In this document: positions 28,801-37,171 of the stretch, piece by piece
Layout: every line of letters starts with the position of its first letter
How positions within the stretch are numbered: position 1 is the first letter of the stretch
Virus record (IMG/VR): IMGVR_UViG_3300042691_021605
Location: 1 to 58,657 of that record
Origin: a virus
Strand: one strand, 5' to 3'
Length of the DNA stretch: 58,657 nucleotides
The notes under the pieces: generated by a model
Told to the model about the DNA's origin: nothing
The model's database searches: none
What the model saw: the letters and a program-made list of their open reading frames with translations, nothing else
Position numbers and translations under genes: made by a program

Positions 28801-31491
28801 AAAGTTAGAATTTCTTCAATTAAAACTGTAGAAGATTTTACTAAATTATCTAAATTAGAGAAAGATGAATTTGCTAGAAGTATTGGTAGTTATATTGATT
28901 TTGAAGATTTTTTAAAATCTGATGATTATATAAGTAGTGAGAAATCAGAAGTATTTACTGATATGATTGATTTTATTAATGGTAAAATATCCGGTGATAT
29001 AATTAGATATTCAGTTACTCAAAAATCAATTGTTGATCAAGAATCTCCTTATAAAAAACAACAGATTTATTTAACTAGAAGAATTAAAGAACTAGAAAAA
29101 GAAAGAGAAGGAATGAATCAAAATACAACTGCTTATGATGATAAAGTTGAAGAAATTAAGAGAAAAAGAAGTAAGTTAATTTTATTAGGTACTTCTGAAT
29201 CTGATTATGATATTTATAAAGAATTAGGACAAGAGTATTTAGATGAAGTACAAGATGCTTTAGATAGTTTTGATGATAAAGAACCTACTACTGAAGAATT
29301 AACTTATTTAAAAGAGATATTAGATATATGGTCTGATTTTAAAGGATTAGAAAAACAAGGTAAAGAATTATTTGAAAGATATAGAGTTTTATTAAGTGAA
29401 CATACTATAAAGACACTTAATCAACATTCATCTAAAACTATAACTAAAGATGATGTAGATGCTAATACTAAAGATATTAGATCTTTTACTAAAGGTACAG
29501 GTTCTTTATTAGATAGTCCTAATATTATAGCTGGAACAATAGGTAGAATTATTAGAGCTGCTCAAAATATAATTAATACTAAAGATAAAAAACTAGCTTT
29601 AGAAATTCAAGAAGAAGTAAATTTATTGTATGAGTATGCTAAAAAAAATGGGGCTAAATTAAATGATATATATAATCTATTTATACAAGATTATAAAGGG
29701 ACCACAAAATTAACTACAGAGTATTTTGATAATAAAAAACCAAATCCTAATTATAAAACTATTCAAGATTCACCAGAGTTAAGTAGATTCTATGATTTCT
29801 ATCAAACTAAAATGATGGAGTTTGAAAAAAGTACTGATAATACTTTTGGTAAATACTTTATTCCTAATATTGCTAAATCTAAATTATTAGATGGTTTAAA
29901 TCCTATTAAAACTAGAAAAGTAGGATTTAGTTTTGATCAAGAAAATGTTAGTGATATATTAGAAACTAAATATAATAATTATTTACCTGCTAGTGAGAAA
30001 GAAACTAATTTAGGTGAGATATTACTTAAATATGGTATGTATGCTAATAATTATGAAAAGATGTCTTCAATATTACCTGAAGTTAGATTACTTCAAGAAC
30101 AATTAACATATAAGATTAATAGTAAAGGTGAAATTATTGAAAGAAGATTTATAAATGCTTCAGATCCTGCTACTTCTGTTTTGGGTAAAGATTCTAATAT
30201 TTGGCAACAAGTAAATCAATTTATTGATATGCAAGTTAAAGGTAATATGAAAAATACTAAACAAGGTAAATATAGAATTTTAACTACTAAATATGATAAA
30301 GATGGAAATCCTACTGAAGAAAAATATATAGATGTTGTATCTGTTTTTGATACTTTATTAAAATATAATAGTTTATTAAGAATAGGTTTAAGTCCTATAA
30401 CTTCATTAAGCAATGTTATATTTGGAGATTTTTCTAACTTATTTGAAGCTATTGGAGGACAATTCTTTAATATTAGACAATTAACTAGTGCTAGTAATAT
30501 CTTTATTAAACAAAATTTAGATAAACAGTCTTTATTAAATGAATTATTGTTAGAGTTAAATCCTTTACAAGAACTAGATTCTTATGAATATATGGAACAA
30601 GTTAAATTAACAGGTAAAACTGTTAAGATGTCTAAAGAGAAAGCTCAAGAATATATTTATAGTATGCAGAAATCAGGTGAAAAATGGTTACAAAGTAGAA
30701 CTATGTTAGCTATTATGATTCATGATGGATATATGACTCCTTCTGGTAAATTAACTGAAGATGGAGAAAAGATGATGAAATCTGAATCTTTAAAAAATGC
30801 TTTAACTGATAAAATACAAAGACTTAATCAAGTAATTCATGGTAGATATACTACTAAAGAAGCTGCTATTTGGCAACAACATATTGGTTACAGATTAATA
30901 TCTCAATTTAGAAAATGGATTCCTACAGGTATTGAAAATAGATTTGGAGGGTATAGATTTGATGAAAGGCTTCAAACTGAAGTTGAAGGTAGATATATAA
31001 CTTTAAAGAATTTAGTTATTAATTTACAAGATACTTTAGCTAGAGTTAAAGAAGGTAAATTAACTGAACTAGAAAAATATAATATTAGAAAAACAATAGC
31101 TGAAGTAGTTGTTCTATTAGCTACAATAATATTATTTGCTGGATTAAAAGGTGGAGATGATGATAAAAAAAGATTAAAAAATCCTTGGGTTAAAACATCT
31201 TTAACTTTATTAAATAGAGCAGCAGGTGATATTGGTTATTTCTTTAATCCTAAATCAGGAATTGATTTATTAAGAAATGCTGTTCCTTTAGCTAAAACTT
31301 TAGAAGGATTATTAAAAGTTGTTGAATATTTACCTTATAGTATGTACTTAGGTGATTATGAAATTAAACAAGGCTCTTTTAAAGGAGATAATAAATTTTA
31401 TAGTCAAGTTCAAAAACAAATTCCTGTAATAAAATCTGTTAAGGATATTATGAGATTAGCCAGTAAATCGTCTTTAGAGGAATTAAGATAA
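25855..31491 (+). CDS. Giant ejected-type polyvalent protein (1878 aa) with zincin and ASCH-like domains
   Basis: The start ATG overlaps the preceding stop (TAATG), implying translational coupling to the RNA polymerase-like polyprotein. Residues about 430-470 contain SPSSWCTASGMASHYV, reminiscent of the WCT motif of PcfJ-like polyvalent domains. A zincin motif HEVAH occupies 791-795, with a downstream helix LLQELAARWAE. Residues about 940-1055 (KGTKSISVRT, KKGQILTV, VRISSIKTV) look like an ASCH-type RNA-binding beta barrel. The long C-terminal part is helical, with one transmembrane-like segment (VVVLLATIILFAGL, about 1755) and the pattern NRAAGDIGYFFNP, typical of the end of gut-phage giant polyproteins. 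It is likely a virion-ejected protein; the individual activities are inferred. Confidence 0.65.
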   Translation: MKATCPNKKGVLYKELMSLNGNDEGLSTYQHNIITDLMDQGLITETRYKTPKGNFVYKIPKLMTEASIAKNLRSSSAYQIDLGKKQRLDKYISDNQINFIKTEITNSGNAIYVNLSKVNNITFEKPKNNPGPGIQGNLFEKINIVVENIKNAIKSNLPVEIFNAVEVLDKVPLNILGRDDLFLSMKDTLEEKGITDPFLINWLGINLSSNLSRKQAINSITTKEQIEKMANSSYNKLLKLDDPILKNKDIKESFDKWVKALENYPIVFKDLMLKHAIKHLRNPERRSKFVLQLSSVALQQTYGIAVNKPHELNRIGKLYDSEVLKTVSDAVGHEPSASGKGYWVHIPRTEKSLSDEDFVRFSELINMFKNPITISKTFGYKNTRYFVEDGKIKKLSSGLTLSTSEIDNIIKDIEKELEKRDNNAQFKVNVELLKKLSPSSWCTASGMASHYVENYDNYLLIVDGVTVAGIEAYPAPAIEDRETLLRKLNKIELNIQNGVAGPDEYNRRDEIEKLLSGEIPEIKVKEITSRGNNGVASIDHLDDTIAFFKKHNLDLDNNTIKRAISFRNEGKSDDVVFRDEDQMGAWHQMMDEEWERERWAIDEHNGEHEYDPPEYDYQNNEDNETDRAIVASMTTVEEVKASLTLVVENFDVLSQNLRNNEEIAREAVDYSGYNIVHINENLPFYIELVKIAVTNKPDVFQYLPPNVKEIRPDLKKIYDDNIEAERIRIANLTPEQLRAENRQADGTLNDDLPFSKTNSNLIEGYYDAKNDKVVVVASNVSEEDAPKVAIHEVAHRGMLRMAKDLGGEKELFNALKSAEKQLMEKLPELLKRTGHKSLESLMLDYGFDKNSQEGKFKLLQELAARWAETLIGKPKPTWWKKLLQNIKNWIKQFTGQVLTEKQVDELVGGFVRYGTEQLGKSKTNNEIQFSKKEDEETINVQTSNFKALEKGTKSISVRTTGKHNYKKGQILTVKVNGKETETKVRISSIKTVEDFTKLSKLEKDEFARSIGSYIDFEDFLKSDDYISSEKSEVFTDMIDFINGKISGDIIRYSVTQKSIVDQESPYKKQQIYLTRRIKELEKEREGMNQNTTAYDDKVEEIKRKRSKLILLGTSESDYDIYKELGQEYLDEVQDALDSFDDKEPTTEELTYLKEILDIWSDFKGLEKQGKELFERYRVLLSEHTIKTLNQHSSKTITKDDVDANTKDIRSFTKGTGSLLDSPNIIAGTIGRIIRAAQNIINTKDKKLALEIQEEVNLLYEYAKKNGAKLNDIYNLFIQDYKGTTKLTTEYFDNKKPNPNYKTIQDSPELSRFYDFYQTKMMEFEKSTDNTFGKYFIPNIAKSKLLDGLNPIKTRKVGFSFDQENVSDILETKYNNYLPASEKETNLGEILLKYGMYANNYEKMSSILPEVRLLQEQLTYKINSKGEIIERRFINASDPATSVLGKDSNIWQQVNQFIDMQVKGNMKNTKQGKYRILTTKYDKDGNPTEEKYIDVVSVFDTLLKYNSLLRIGLSPITSLSNVIFGDFSNLFEAIGGQFFNIRQLTSASNIFIKQNLDKQSLLNELLLELNPLQELDSYEYMEQVKLTGKTVKMSKEKAQEYIYSMQKSGEKWLQSRTMLAIMIHDGYMTPSGKLTEDGEKMMKSESLKNALTDKIQRLNQVIHGRYTTKEAAIWQQHIGYRLISQFRKWIPTGIENRFGGYRFDERLQTEVEGRYITLKNLVINLQDTLARVKEGKLTELEKYNIRKTIAEVVVLLATIILFAGLKGGDDDKKRLKNPWVKTSLTLLNRAAGDIGYFFNPKSGIDLLRNAVPLAKTLEGLLKVVEYLPYSMYLGDYEIKQGSFKGDNKFYSQVQKQIPVIKSVKDIMRLASKSSLEELR

Positions 31492-31517
31492 CCTAGCTAT
31501 AAAAACTAGGTTATCTT
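31485..31517. terminator. Bidirectional terminator between the two arms
   Basis: AAGATAACCTAG (31485-31496) and CTAGGTTATCTT (31506-31517) form a perfect 12-bp stem with a 9-nt A-rich loop. It overlaps the last codons of the 1878-aa gene and lies 12 bases before the 3' end of dut. T-rich sequence follows on the + side and A-rich sequence precedes it, so it can stop both converging transcripts. Confidence 0.85.
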
Positions 31518-31528
31518 ATTATTAATTT

Positions 31529-31993
31529 TTAGTTTCCTGTGGAACCATATCCACCTGTATTTCTTTCAGTAACAGATAATTCTTCTACTTCTTCAAATTC
31601 TATTGGTATAACTTCTTCAAGATAAACTTGACCAATTCTATCTCCTACTTTATAAGGAAATTCTGGATATTCTAAATCTCCATTACCTCTTATATAACCA
31701 AGTACTTTTATAGGTAAAGCTCTAAATCTATACTGATATTCACCTTTAAAATCTTGATCTCCTAATCCAGGAGTGTTTTGTAAAATCCATTTAGTTTTAG
31801 TTAAAGAACTTCTAGGTACAAGAGTTAATTTATATCCTTCAGGTAATTCTAAAGCAAATCCTAATTTACAAATTACAAAATCATCTTCTACTTGTTCTAT
31901 CTCTGTTGCTGTAACATCCCAACCTCCTGCAAATTCTGTAGCTTGTTTAGGAAATTGAGCATCTTTATGTAATCTTTTAAATTTTATTATCAT
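31529..31993 (-). CDS. dut: Trimeric dUTPase
   Basis: It hydrolyses dUTP to dUMP and pyrophosphate, keeping uracil out of phage DNA and feeding dTMP synthesis. All five family motifs are visible in the 154 aa: AGGWDVTA (22-29), PRSS (60-63), NTPGLGDQDFKGEY (73-86, with the catalytic Asp region), GDRIGQV (117-123) and the C-terminal RNTGGYGSTG (144-153), whose Tyr replaces the usual stacking Phe. The length is normal for a homotrimeric dUTPase. It is the last gene of the minus-strand nucleotide operon, just before the shared terminator and 4 bases after the dNTP pyrophosphohydrolase. Confidence 0.95.
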   Translation of the reverse strand: MIIKFKRLHKDAQFPKQATEFAGGWDVTATEIEQVEDDFVICKLGFALELPEGYKLTLVPRSSLTKTKWILQNTPGLGDQDFKGEYQYRFRALPIKVLGYIRGNGDLEYPEFPYKVGDRIGQVYLEEVIPIEFEEVEELSVTERNTGGYGSTGN

Positions 31994-31997
31994 TATT

Positions 31998-32303
31998 TTA
32001 TTGTTTTCTTAATTGTATTTCTAATTCCGCCATTAAATTCCAAACTGCATGTTTTAAATGTAATAATTTACTTCCTTCATCAAATTTATTTTTTTCAAAA
32101 TAATGTCTAAAGAAAGCATCTGATAATCTTTGTTCAGCATTTTCTAAATTTAAAAAATTTAACCAATCATTATCACCTAAATTATATTTTTCATGTCCAT
32201 ATTGAGAACATTCAGCAAGAGCTTTTATAGCATTAGGAAATTGTTTAGTTACAACTATACCTAATGGTAATTTATTACCGTCATCTTTTAATCCTTCTTT
32301 CAT
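31998..32303 (-). CDS. MazG-like dATP/dGTP pyrophosphohydrolase-type protein (DUF5664-like)
   Basis: The 101-aa all-helical protein shows the pattern GNKLPLG, AECSQYGHEKYNLGDNDW, RLSDAFFRHYFEKN, then LLHLKHAVWNLMAELE. This matches phage DUF5664/MazG-like proteins annotated as dATP/dGTP diphosphohydrolases, with acidic and His residues placed for Mg-NTP binding. It sits between dut and a zinc-ribbon gene in the nucleotide operon, which supports a dNTP-pool role. The exact substrate cannot be told from sequence. In some phages such enzymes remove canonical purine dNTPs to allow base modification, but no modification genes are seen here. Confidence 0.7.
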   Translation of the reverse strand: MKEGLKDDGNKLPLGIVVTKQFPNAIKALAECSQYGHEKYNLGDNDWLNFLNLENAEQRLSDAFFRHYFEKNKFDEGSKLLHLKHAVWNLMAELEIQLRKQ

Positions 32304-32546
32304 TTATTGACTTTTAAAAAATTGTTTTATTATATTATACCAAGTTAATTTTAATTTTAAAATATAAAATTTATTAGTTATAAAATTAAATCTAACTACT
32401 TCTCCATTAAAATCTTTAAACTGTTTAGCTGTACAAAATCTACAACTAACAGTTTTACCTTTATCTGAAGCTATTTTATGTTTAGTATGATTAGTATAAA
32501 ATAGAAATAATGGTAAATTAAATTCACATCTATAACATTTTTTCAT
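32304..32546 (-). CDS. Small zinc-ribbon-like protein
   Basis: The 80-aa basic protein has CYRC near the N terminus (residues 4-7) and CRFC (about 35-38), a CxxC...CxxC pair expected to bind one zinc ion. The C terminus is Lys/Phe-rich. It abuts the pyrophosphohydrolase start with no gap and ends 2 bases after phoH. The architecture resembles small HNH-like or DNA-binding zinc ribbons of phages, but no HNH histidines are evident, so no function is assigned. Confidence 0.55.
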   Translation of the reverse strand: MKKCYRCEFNLPLFLFYTNHTKHKIASDKGKTVSCRFCTAKQFKDFNGEVVRFNFITNKFYILKLKLTWYNIIKQFFKSQ

Positions 32547-32548
32547 TA

Positions 32549-33211
32549 TTAAACTTTACCATTTTCATAATCTAATATTTTACCTACTAAATCACTTCTA
32601 TGATTTTCTTTTAATTTTATCCATTTAATTTCATCAATTTTTTTAGATAATTCAATTACATAAGATAAACCATTTAAAGATTCTTTAGTATCTTGTTGTT
32701 CATTATCACCATTAATAACAATTTTACCTGTTTTACCTAATCTAGTAAGAATAGCCAACATTTCAGCTTTAGTAGTATTTTGACTTTCTTCCACAATTAA
32801 TATATCATCAACAGTTTTACCTCTAATAAACTGAATAGGTAAAGCTTTTAGTTTATTTTCTTTTAATAAATTATCAACTTCTTCTTTATTAGTACAACAT
32901 TTATTTAAATTTTCTAAAAATGCTTCCATATAAGGATCAAATTTATCATTTAATTCGCCAGGAAGATAGCCAAGAGATTTACCAACTTCAATAGCAGCTC
33001 TAGTATTCCAAATACAATCAACTTCTTTTTTCTTTAAAAAATCTAAAGCAGCTTGAGCACAAACTAAAGATTTTCCAGAACCTGCTCTACCTGTTATAAC
33101 TACTATTTGATTTTCAATAATTAATCTTTTAGCTTCTTTTTGTTCATCATTTAATTGAATAGCATTAATAGCTTTAATTTCTCCTTTTCTTTGTTTATTA
33201 GGTTCTCTCAT
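32549..33211 (-). CDS. phoH: PhoH-like ATPase
   Basis: A P-loop ATPase of 220 aa, common in phages and probably involved in RNA metabolism or stress; its biochemical role is unsettled. Walker A is TGRAGSGKS (40-48), Walker B is ILIVEESQN (137-145) and the sensor-like motif is VINGDNEQQD. The arrangement and length fit the PhoH core without the N-terminal PIN domain of PhoH2. It lies directly downstream of nrdJ (5-base gap) in the same minus-strand operon, a frequent pairing in phage nucleotide clusters. Confidence 0.9.
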   Translation of the reverse strand: MREPNKQRKGEIKAINAIQLNDEQKEAKRLIIENQIVVITGRAGSGKSLVCAQAALDFLKKKEVDCIWNTRAAIEVGKSLGYLPGELNDKFDPYMEAFLENLNKCCTNKEEVDNLLKENKLKALPIQFIRGKTVDDILIVEESQNTTKAEMLAILTRLGKTGKIVINGDNEQQDTKESLNGLSYVIELSKKIDEIKWIKLKENHRSDLVGKILDYENGKV

Positions 33212-33216
33212 ATTAG

Positions 33217-35154
33217 TTATTTAATTTCACAATTATCACCTGAACATGCTAGTTCATCAGTTAGAGTAGTATTATCATCAACTTCAATAACTTTAGTTAA
33301 GTCTATACTAGATAAATGATTAATCATTTCTTCATATTGTTCTTTACTAATATTTTCAAAAGGTGCTTGAATATAACTACCTCCATCATAAGGTAATACA
33401 GATAATCCATTAAAGAAATCTCTATTATTCCACATCCATTCTCCAACTCTAGTCCACTCATTACAACCATAAGTATTAGTTACACCATCATACTGAGGTA
33501 AATCATAATAACCTCTAGATTTGTCAATACTTACAGTAGCTGAAATATTATGAGAATTATCTCCTTTTATATGACCAGGTTTAACCCAAGTTTGATAAAA
33601 GTGTTTAACTCTTTCTAATAGATCTAAAGCACTTTCTTTATCTCTAAGAATAGAATTATCAGGAGCTTTAATAGGAACCTCTATAACAGCTGAATTAGGC
33701 ATTAAAATCATATCCTTAATTAATTCAGGATGATATATTTTAAAGTAAGTATATAAAGCTTCAGACTTATTAACTTGCATTCTTCTAATGTAGTAATCAT
33801 TATGCCAAGCATGAATACCTGAACTAGTACCTAATACTAAGCTTGTAGTTCCACTTGGTTTAATACAAGTAGTTCTAGCAGCTTGATTAATACCAATAAA
33901 TGCACTAAGCTTTTTATTTTCTTCAATTACTATATCAGTAGCTTCAGTTAAGTTTAATTTCTCTAACTTATTACTTCCTATACCTGTAATACCTATACCA
34001 ATTAAAGCATCTTTTTCAGTAGTTTTTTGCCATATAGGTCTTAGATAATGGAAATTAGTAAAACCTGCTTGTAATGTACCAAAGAATGAGGCTACTCTAG
34101 CTCTTTGATTTAAATCTTCTTGAGATTCAATATTATCAGCATTAATTTCACATAAATTGCAAAATTGATAAGGTCTTAAAGCTATCTCTACACAAGGATT
34201 TGTACCCCAATCTGGATTATTAGTAAAATATATTCCAGGTTCACCTGAATTACTAGCTTCTATTTTAGCCCATAAGTTTAAGAAAAATTCTTTAGATATT
34301 TTATGTCTAACTAATACAGCTGAATTATTAGCTCTACCTCTTTGAGGATTAGTTTCCCACCAATTACCAAATTTACAAGTAAGCATAGCTTCACTATTAG
34401 CACTAAATAAACAAATTAATGCAGCTCTTCTTATTCCTCCTGCCAAAACTGCATCAGCTTCATGACATATAATATCATGAACTTCAACATCAGTTAGTTT
34501 TTCTCCATCTTTCTTTCTTTCAAGTATTTGTTCTATTTCAAACAAACATCTTCTAAGAGGTTCTGGACCAGGAGCTTTACCACCGGCAGTAATTAATCTA
34601 GCTCCTTTAGGTCTAATATCTGAAAAATCAAATTTAGGTTTAGTATTTCTTAATCCAAAATAACTAGCCATAAGATGTCTTATAGCATCAGCCCAACCTT
34701 CTACACTATCTCCAACTAAATATTTTTGCTCTTTATTAGGTTTTCTAATTTCAGGTAACTTATCTATATGATTAGTTTGTACAGAATAACCTACTCCAGT
34801 ACCTCCTAATAATAAAAACATTACTTCACTAAAAGCTCTATAATCATCTATTGGTAAATAACAACAATTATATATCCTAGATTCAGTTTTCTCAATAGCT
34901 TGTCCAGCAAATTGTAAAGCCCTCATACTAGGTAAAACTTTTTTATCATAAATAAACTTACTATTACTTCTAATTTCAGAGTTTAATTTAGGATACCTTT
35001 TAAGCATCATAGTAGTATATCTACCTATAATTTCTTCATAAGTTTCTCTTCTCTGTAATTTAGGTATATATTTAGCATATTTATTAAATACTACAACATT
35101 ACTTAAAATATCTATTGACTCAGTTTTACCAATCTTTTTCTCTTCTTTATTCAT
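33217..35154 (-). CDS. nrdJ: Class II (adenosylcobalamin-dependent) ribonucleotide reductase
   Basis: It makes deoxyribonucleotides from ribonucleotides with a B12-derived radical and needs neither oxygen nor a second subunit. The 645-aa length and motifs fit the monomeric RTPR type. RIYNCCYLPID and FLLLGGTGVGYSV (about 100-130) are in the N-terminal half. GTNPCVEIAL (about 315-324) carries the loop Cys. CxxxxC-type thiols for re-reduction are at the C terminus (ACSGDNCEIK). No intein or truncation is seen. A Bacteroidota-type promoter-like site lies 30 bases upstream, so nrdJ probably leads the nrdJ-phoH-zinc ribbon-pyrophosphohydrolase-dut operon. B12 dependence suits an anaerobic gut host. 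Confidence 0.92.
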   Translation of the reverse strand: MNKEEKKIGKTESIDILSNVVVFNKYAKYIPKLQRRETYEEIIGRYTTMMLKRYPKLNSEIRSNSKFIYDKKVLPSMRALQFAGQAIEKTESRIYNCCYLPIDDYRAFSEVMFLLLGGTGVGYSVQTNHIDKLPEIRKPNKEQKYLVGDSVEGWADAIRHLMASYFGLRNTKPKFDFSDIRPKGARLITAGGKAPGPEPLRRCLFEIEQILERKKDGEKLTDVEVHDIICHEADAVLAGGIRRAALICLFSANSEAMLTCKFGNWWETNPQRGRANNSAVLVRHKISKEFFLNLWAKIEASNSGEPGIYFTNNPDWGTNPCVEIALRPYQFCNLCEINADNIESQEDLNQRARVASFFGTLQAGFTNFHYLRPIWQKTTEKDALIGIGITGIGSNKLEKLNLTEATDIVIEENKKLSAFIGINQAARTTCIKPSGTTSLVLGTSSGIHAWHNDYYIRRMQVNKSEALYTYFKIYHPELIKDMILMPNSAVIEVPIKAPDNSILRDKESALDLLERVKHFYQTWVKPGHIKGDNSHNISATVSIDKSRGYYDLPQYDGVTNTYGCNEWTRVGEWMWNNRDFFNGLSVLPYDGGSYIQAPFENISKEQYEEMINHLSSIDLTKVIEVDDNTTLTDELACSGDNCEIK

Positions 35155-35183
35155 ATATTATTAAATTTTGTATTTGTAAAATA

Positions 35184-35191
35184 CAAAGATA
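35184..35191 (-). promoter_or_regulatory. Bacteroidota-type -7 promoter element upstream of nrdJ
   Basis: On the minus strand this reads TATCTTTG, an exact match to TAnnTTTG. A weaker TTTT block lies about 20 bases upstream where the -33 TTTG is expected. A short hairpin (GTATTT/AAATAC) follows in the leader. The 155-base gene-free stretch 35155-35309 holds this element, a small ACCTT/AAGGT hairpin and nothing else that I recognise. Confidence 0.55.
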
Positions 35192-35309
35192 AGTATTAAT
35201 TTGTTATTCTAAAACATTTAAAAGAATAATTAGATTAATTTTTAGTTACCTTAAAAAGGTTTAATCTTTGTTAAATTTAGTTATTTATTTATATTAAAAG
35301 CATCAAACT

Positions 35310-35576
35310 TTATTTTTTTGATTTTTCAAAATATTTCATTACTATATAGTGCATACTTATAGAACCTATAACAGCTCCAACTAAATAAGTTAACATTAAT
35401 TGCCAACTATTTAAATTAAGAACAACTTCTCTAATAACTAATAACCAAATTCCATTACTTAAAACTGAAGCTATTGTATGATAAATTAATGAATTACTAT
35501 TTCTAGCTCTACTTACTAAAGTAAAACTTGCATTTTGAAGAATCACTAACCCTAACATTTTTAAAATATCTATCAT
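35310..35576 (-). CDS. Small integral membrane protein
   Basis: The 88-aa protein has two or three hydrophobic segments (residues about 5-20, 33-55, 57-80), with the motif NASFTLVSRARNSNSLIYH between the first two. This arrangement recurs in small membrane proteins of unknown function in many large phages. A basic tail (KYFEKSKK) follows the last helix. It overlaps the metallophosphoesterase gene by 4 bases, so the two are co-translated. A holin role is possible but nothing here proves it. Confidence 0.65.
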   Translation of the reverse strand: MIDILKMLGLVILQNASFTLVSRARNSNSLIYHTIASVLSNGIWLLVIREVVLNLNSWQLMLTYLVGAVIGSISMHYIVMKYFEKSKK

Positions 35577-36520
35577 AAAAACATTGGAATATTTATAGGC
35601 ATTTTACCATTAATAACAACTCCACAACTTAATACAGGTTTTCTAGTATTTTCTTTACCATAAGCAAAAGCATATTTACTATGATCTATACCACAACCAA
35701 CACTCATACCAAATATTAAATCTTTATGACTAGCTAAAAATCTAGTATTACAAACTGTATGTAAATGTCCTATTACAGTTGATTGTCTATTTTCTCTGGC
35801 AGCATTTATAGCAGCCATTTCTCCAGATAATCCTGTACCATGTTGAAAAATAACTCCATTCAATTTATGAACAAAATCCCATTTCCAACCTTTAGGACTA
35901 TTAAACATTTCTTGATAAGATTTTAACCAATTTTTAGGTAATCCTGCTGTAAAAGCTTTTCTAAAAGGTAATCTATCATGATTTCCTATACATATAAATA
36001 CTTCAGGAAAAGCTTTATACCATTTATCACAATTATCTAAAGCTAACTTAAATTCATCACCAGGACTTCTCCCATCAGGATCATGATCATGATAACTAAC
36101 TGCATGATTATCAACTAAATCTCCTATATGAACAACTGTACCACAATTATATTCTATTTGAACTCTTTTACAAAACTCTAAATAACCTTCTTTACAAAAT
36201 GGTTCATGTGTATCCCCAATTATTAAACTATTATTTTTATTTAAATTATTAATTAAAATATTAACAGGTTGTATAATAACTTGTTTATTTTCATCAATAG
36301 TATTAAAATTTTTATTAACTTTCTTTTTAAAGCTAGTTAAAGTAGGTTTAATGTTATTTTGTTTAAATTGTTGTTTGGCTTCAATATAAGCTTTTTCAAA
36401 CATATATTTTCCACCAAAAGTACATGATACAGGAGCATGGTTAAAAGCTGCTTTCCAAGACTTTTTAAAATAACCTGGTCTTTCTAAAAGCCAGGTTATT
36501 ATGTTTTCTTTTTTTGTCAT
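35573..36520 (-). CDS. Metallophosphoesterase (calcineurin-like)
   Basis: The 315-aa protein shows the binuclear-metal phosphoesterase motifs: GDTHEP (about 80-85), HIGDLVDNH (about 111-119), CIGNHDR (about 157-163) and GHLHTV near residue 250. The first 75 residues are a basic helical extension (LERPGYFKKSWKAAF) that may bind DNA. The neighbouring genes are an exonuclease and a resolvase, so a nuclease or a 2',3'-cyclic phosphodiesterase is plausible. The family alone does not define the substrate. Confidence 0.85.
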   Translation of the reverse strand: MTKKENIITWLLERPGYFKKSWKAAFNHAPVSCTFGGKYMFEKAYIEAKQQFKQNNIKPTLTSFKKKVNKNFNTIDENKQVIIQPVNILINNLNKNNSLIIGDTHEPFCKEGYLEFCKRVQIEYNCGTVVHIGDLVDNHAVSYHDHDPDGRSPGDEFKLALDNCDKWYKAFPEVFICIGNHDRLPFRKAFTAGLPKNWLKSYQEMFNSPKGWKWDFVHKLNGVIFQHGTGLSGEMAAINAARENRQSTVIGHLHTVCNTRFLASHKDLIFGMSVGCGIDHSKYAFAYGKENTRKPVLSCGVVINGKMPINIPMFL

Positions 36521-36529
36521 AATATTTAT

Positions 36530-37171
36530 TTAATTTCCATCATCTTCTATAAAAGATCTTTTAACTTGACCTAAATCAAATTTATATTCTTTAAACTCTT
36601 CTCTAAAATATTCTACTTCTTCAAAATTAGGAATAGAACTAGCTTCTTGATCTCTAGGAATTTTAACCTCATATTGTTTTTCCATTTCTAAAAATAAATC
36701 TTCAGTTTTATATAAAACTTTATATAATCTGCTATTAGAATTAAATCCATAAAATTTCAACATGTGGTCTTTATATTCTTGACTAAATTGAGAAGGTTTC
36801 CATTCTTTAAATTTATTATAATCAGATTCCCATTTTAAAGGCACATTAAATACATACATTGTATGAAGTCTATCAACTTCATAATTAGTAACATATTCTA
36901 CATGTCTAGTTAACATTCTTTCTAAATGTCTATATTCAAGTTTACCAGAAAATCTATATCTCAATAAAATTTTATTTTGATTAATTTCATCATTTTCAGG
37001 AAGAGTTCTATCTCCTATAAAACAATTTTGAAATAAACTACTATATGAATCTCCCTTAAAATCGGATTCATAAGTTCCTAACATCGGTAATAAATAAACT
37101 GTTGATTTATTTAAACCTTTTTTATCTCCTTTAATAAAATCTTCTATAATTTTATTATTTATTTCTACCAT
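36530..37171 (-). CDS. Conserved-looking protein of unknown function
   Basis: The 213-aa acidic protein begins with a short helix and has the basic segment RYRFSGKLEYRHLERMLTR (residues about 70-88); its C terminus is rich in Glu and Asp. No catalytic motif is recognised. It overlaps the FEN-type exonuclease gene by 7 bases, so a replication or repair partner role is inferred only from co-translation. Confidence 0.5.
   Translation of the reverse strand: MVEINNKIIEDFIKGDKKGLNKSTVYLLPMLGTYESDFKGDSYSSLFQNCFIGDRTLPENDEINQNKILLRYRFSGKLEYRHLERMLTRHVEYVTNYEVDRLHTMYVFNVPLKWESDYNKFKEWKPSQFSQEYKDHMLKFYGFNSNSRLYKVLYKTEDLFLEMEKQYEVKIPRDQEASSIPNFEEVEYFREEFKEYKFDLGQVKRSFIEDDGN

Noticed and set aside
1709-30413. 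Minus-strand open frames of 62-138 codons opposite the giant + genes
   Set aside because: They lie wholly within strongly coding + frames, have odd hydrophobic or Cys/Phe-rich compositions from reverse-complement AT-rich codons, and no neighbours on that strand.
31773-31958. + strand 61-codon frame inside dut
   Set aside because: Complement of a well-supported dUTPase gene with all five motifs.
35155-35309. Cobalamin riboswitch upstream of the B12-dependent nrdJ
   Set aside because: The 155 bases are AT-rich and show no B12-box-like sequence; only a promoter-like site and short hairpins are present.
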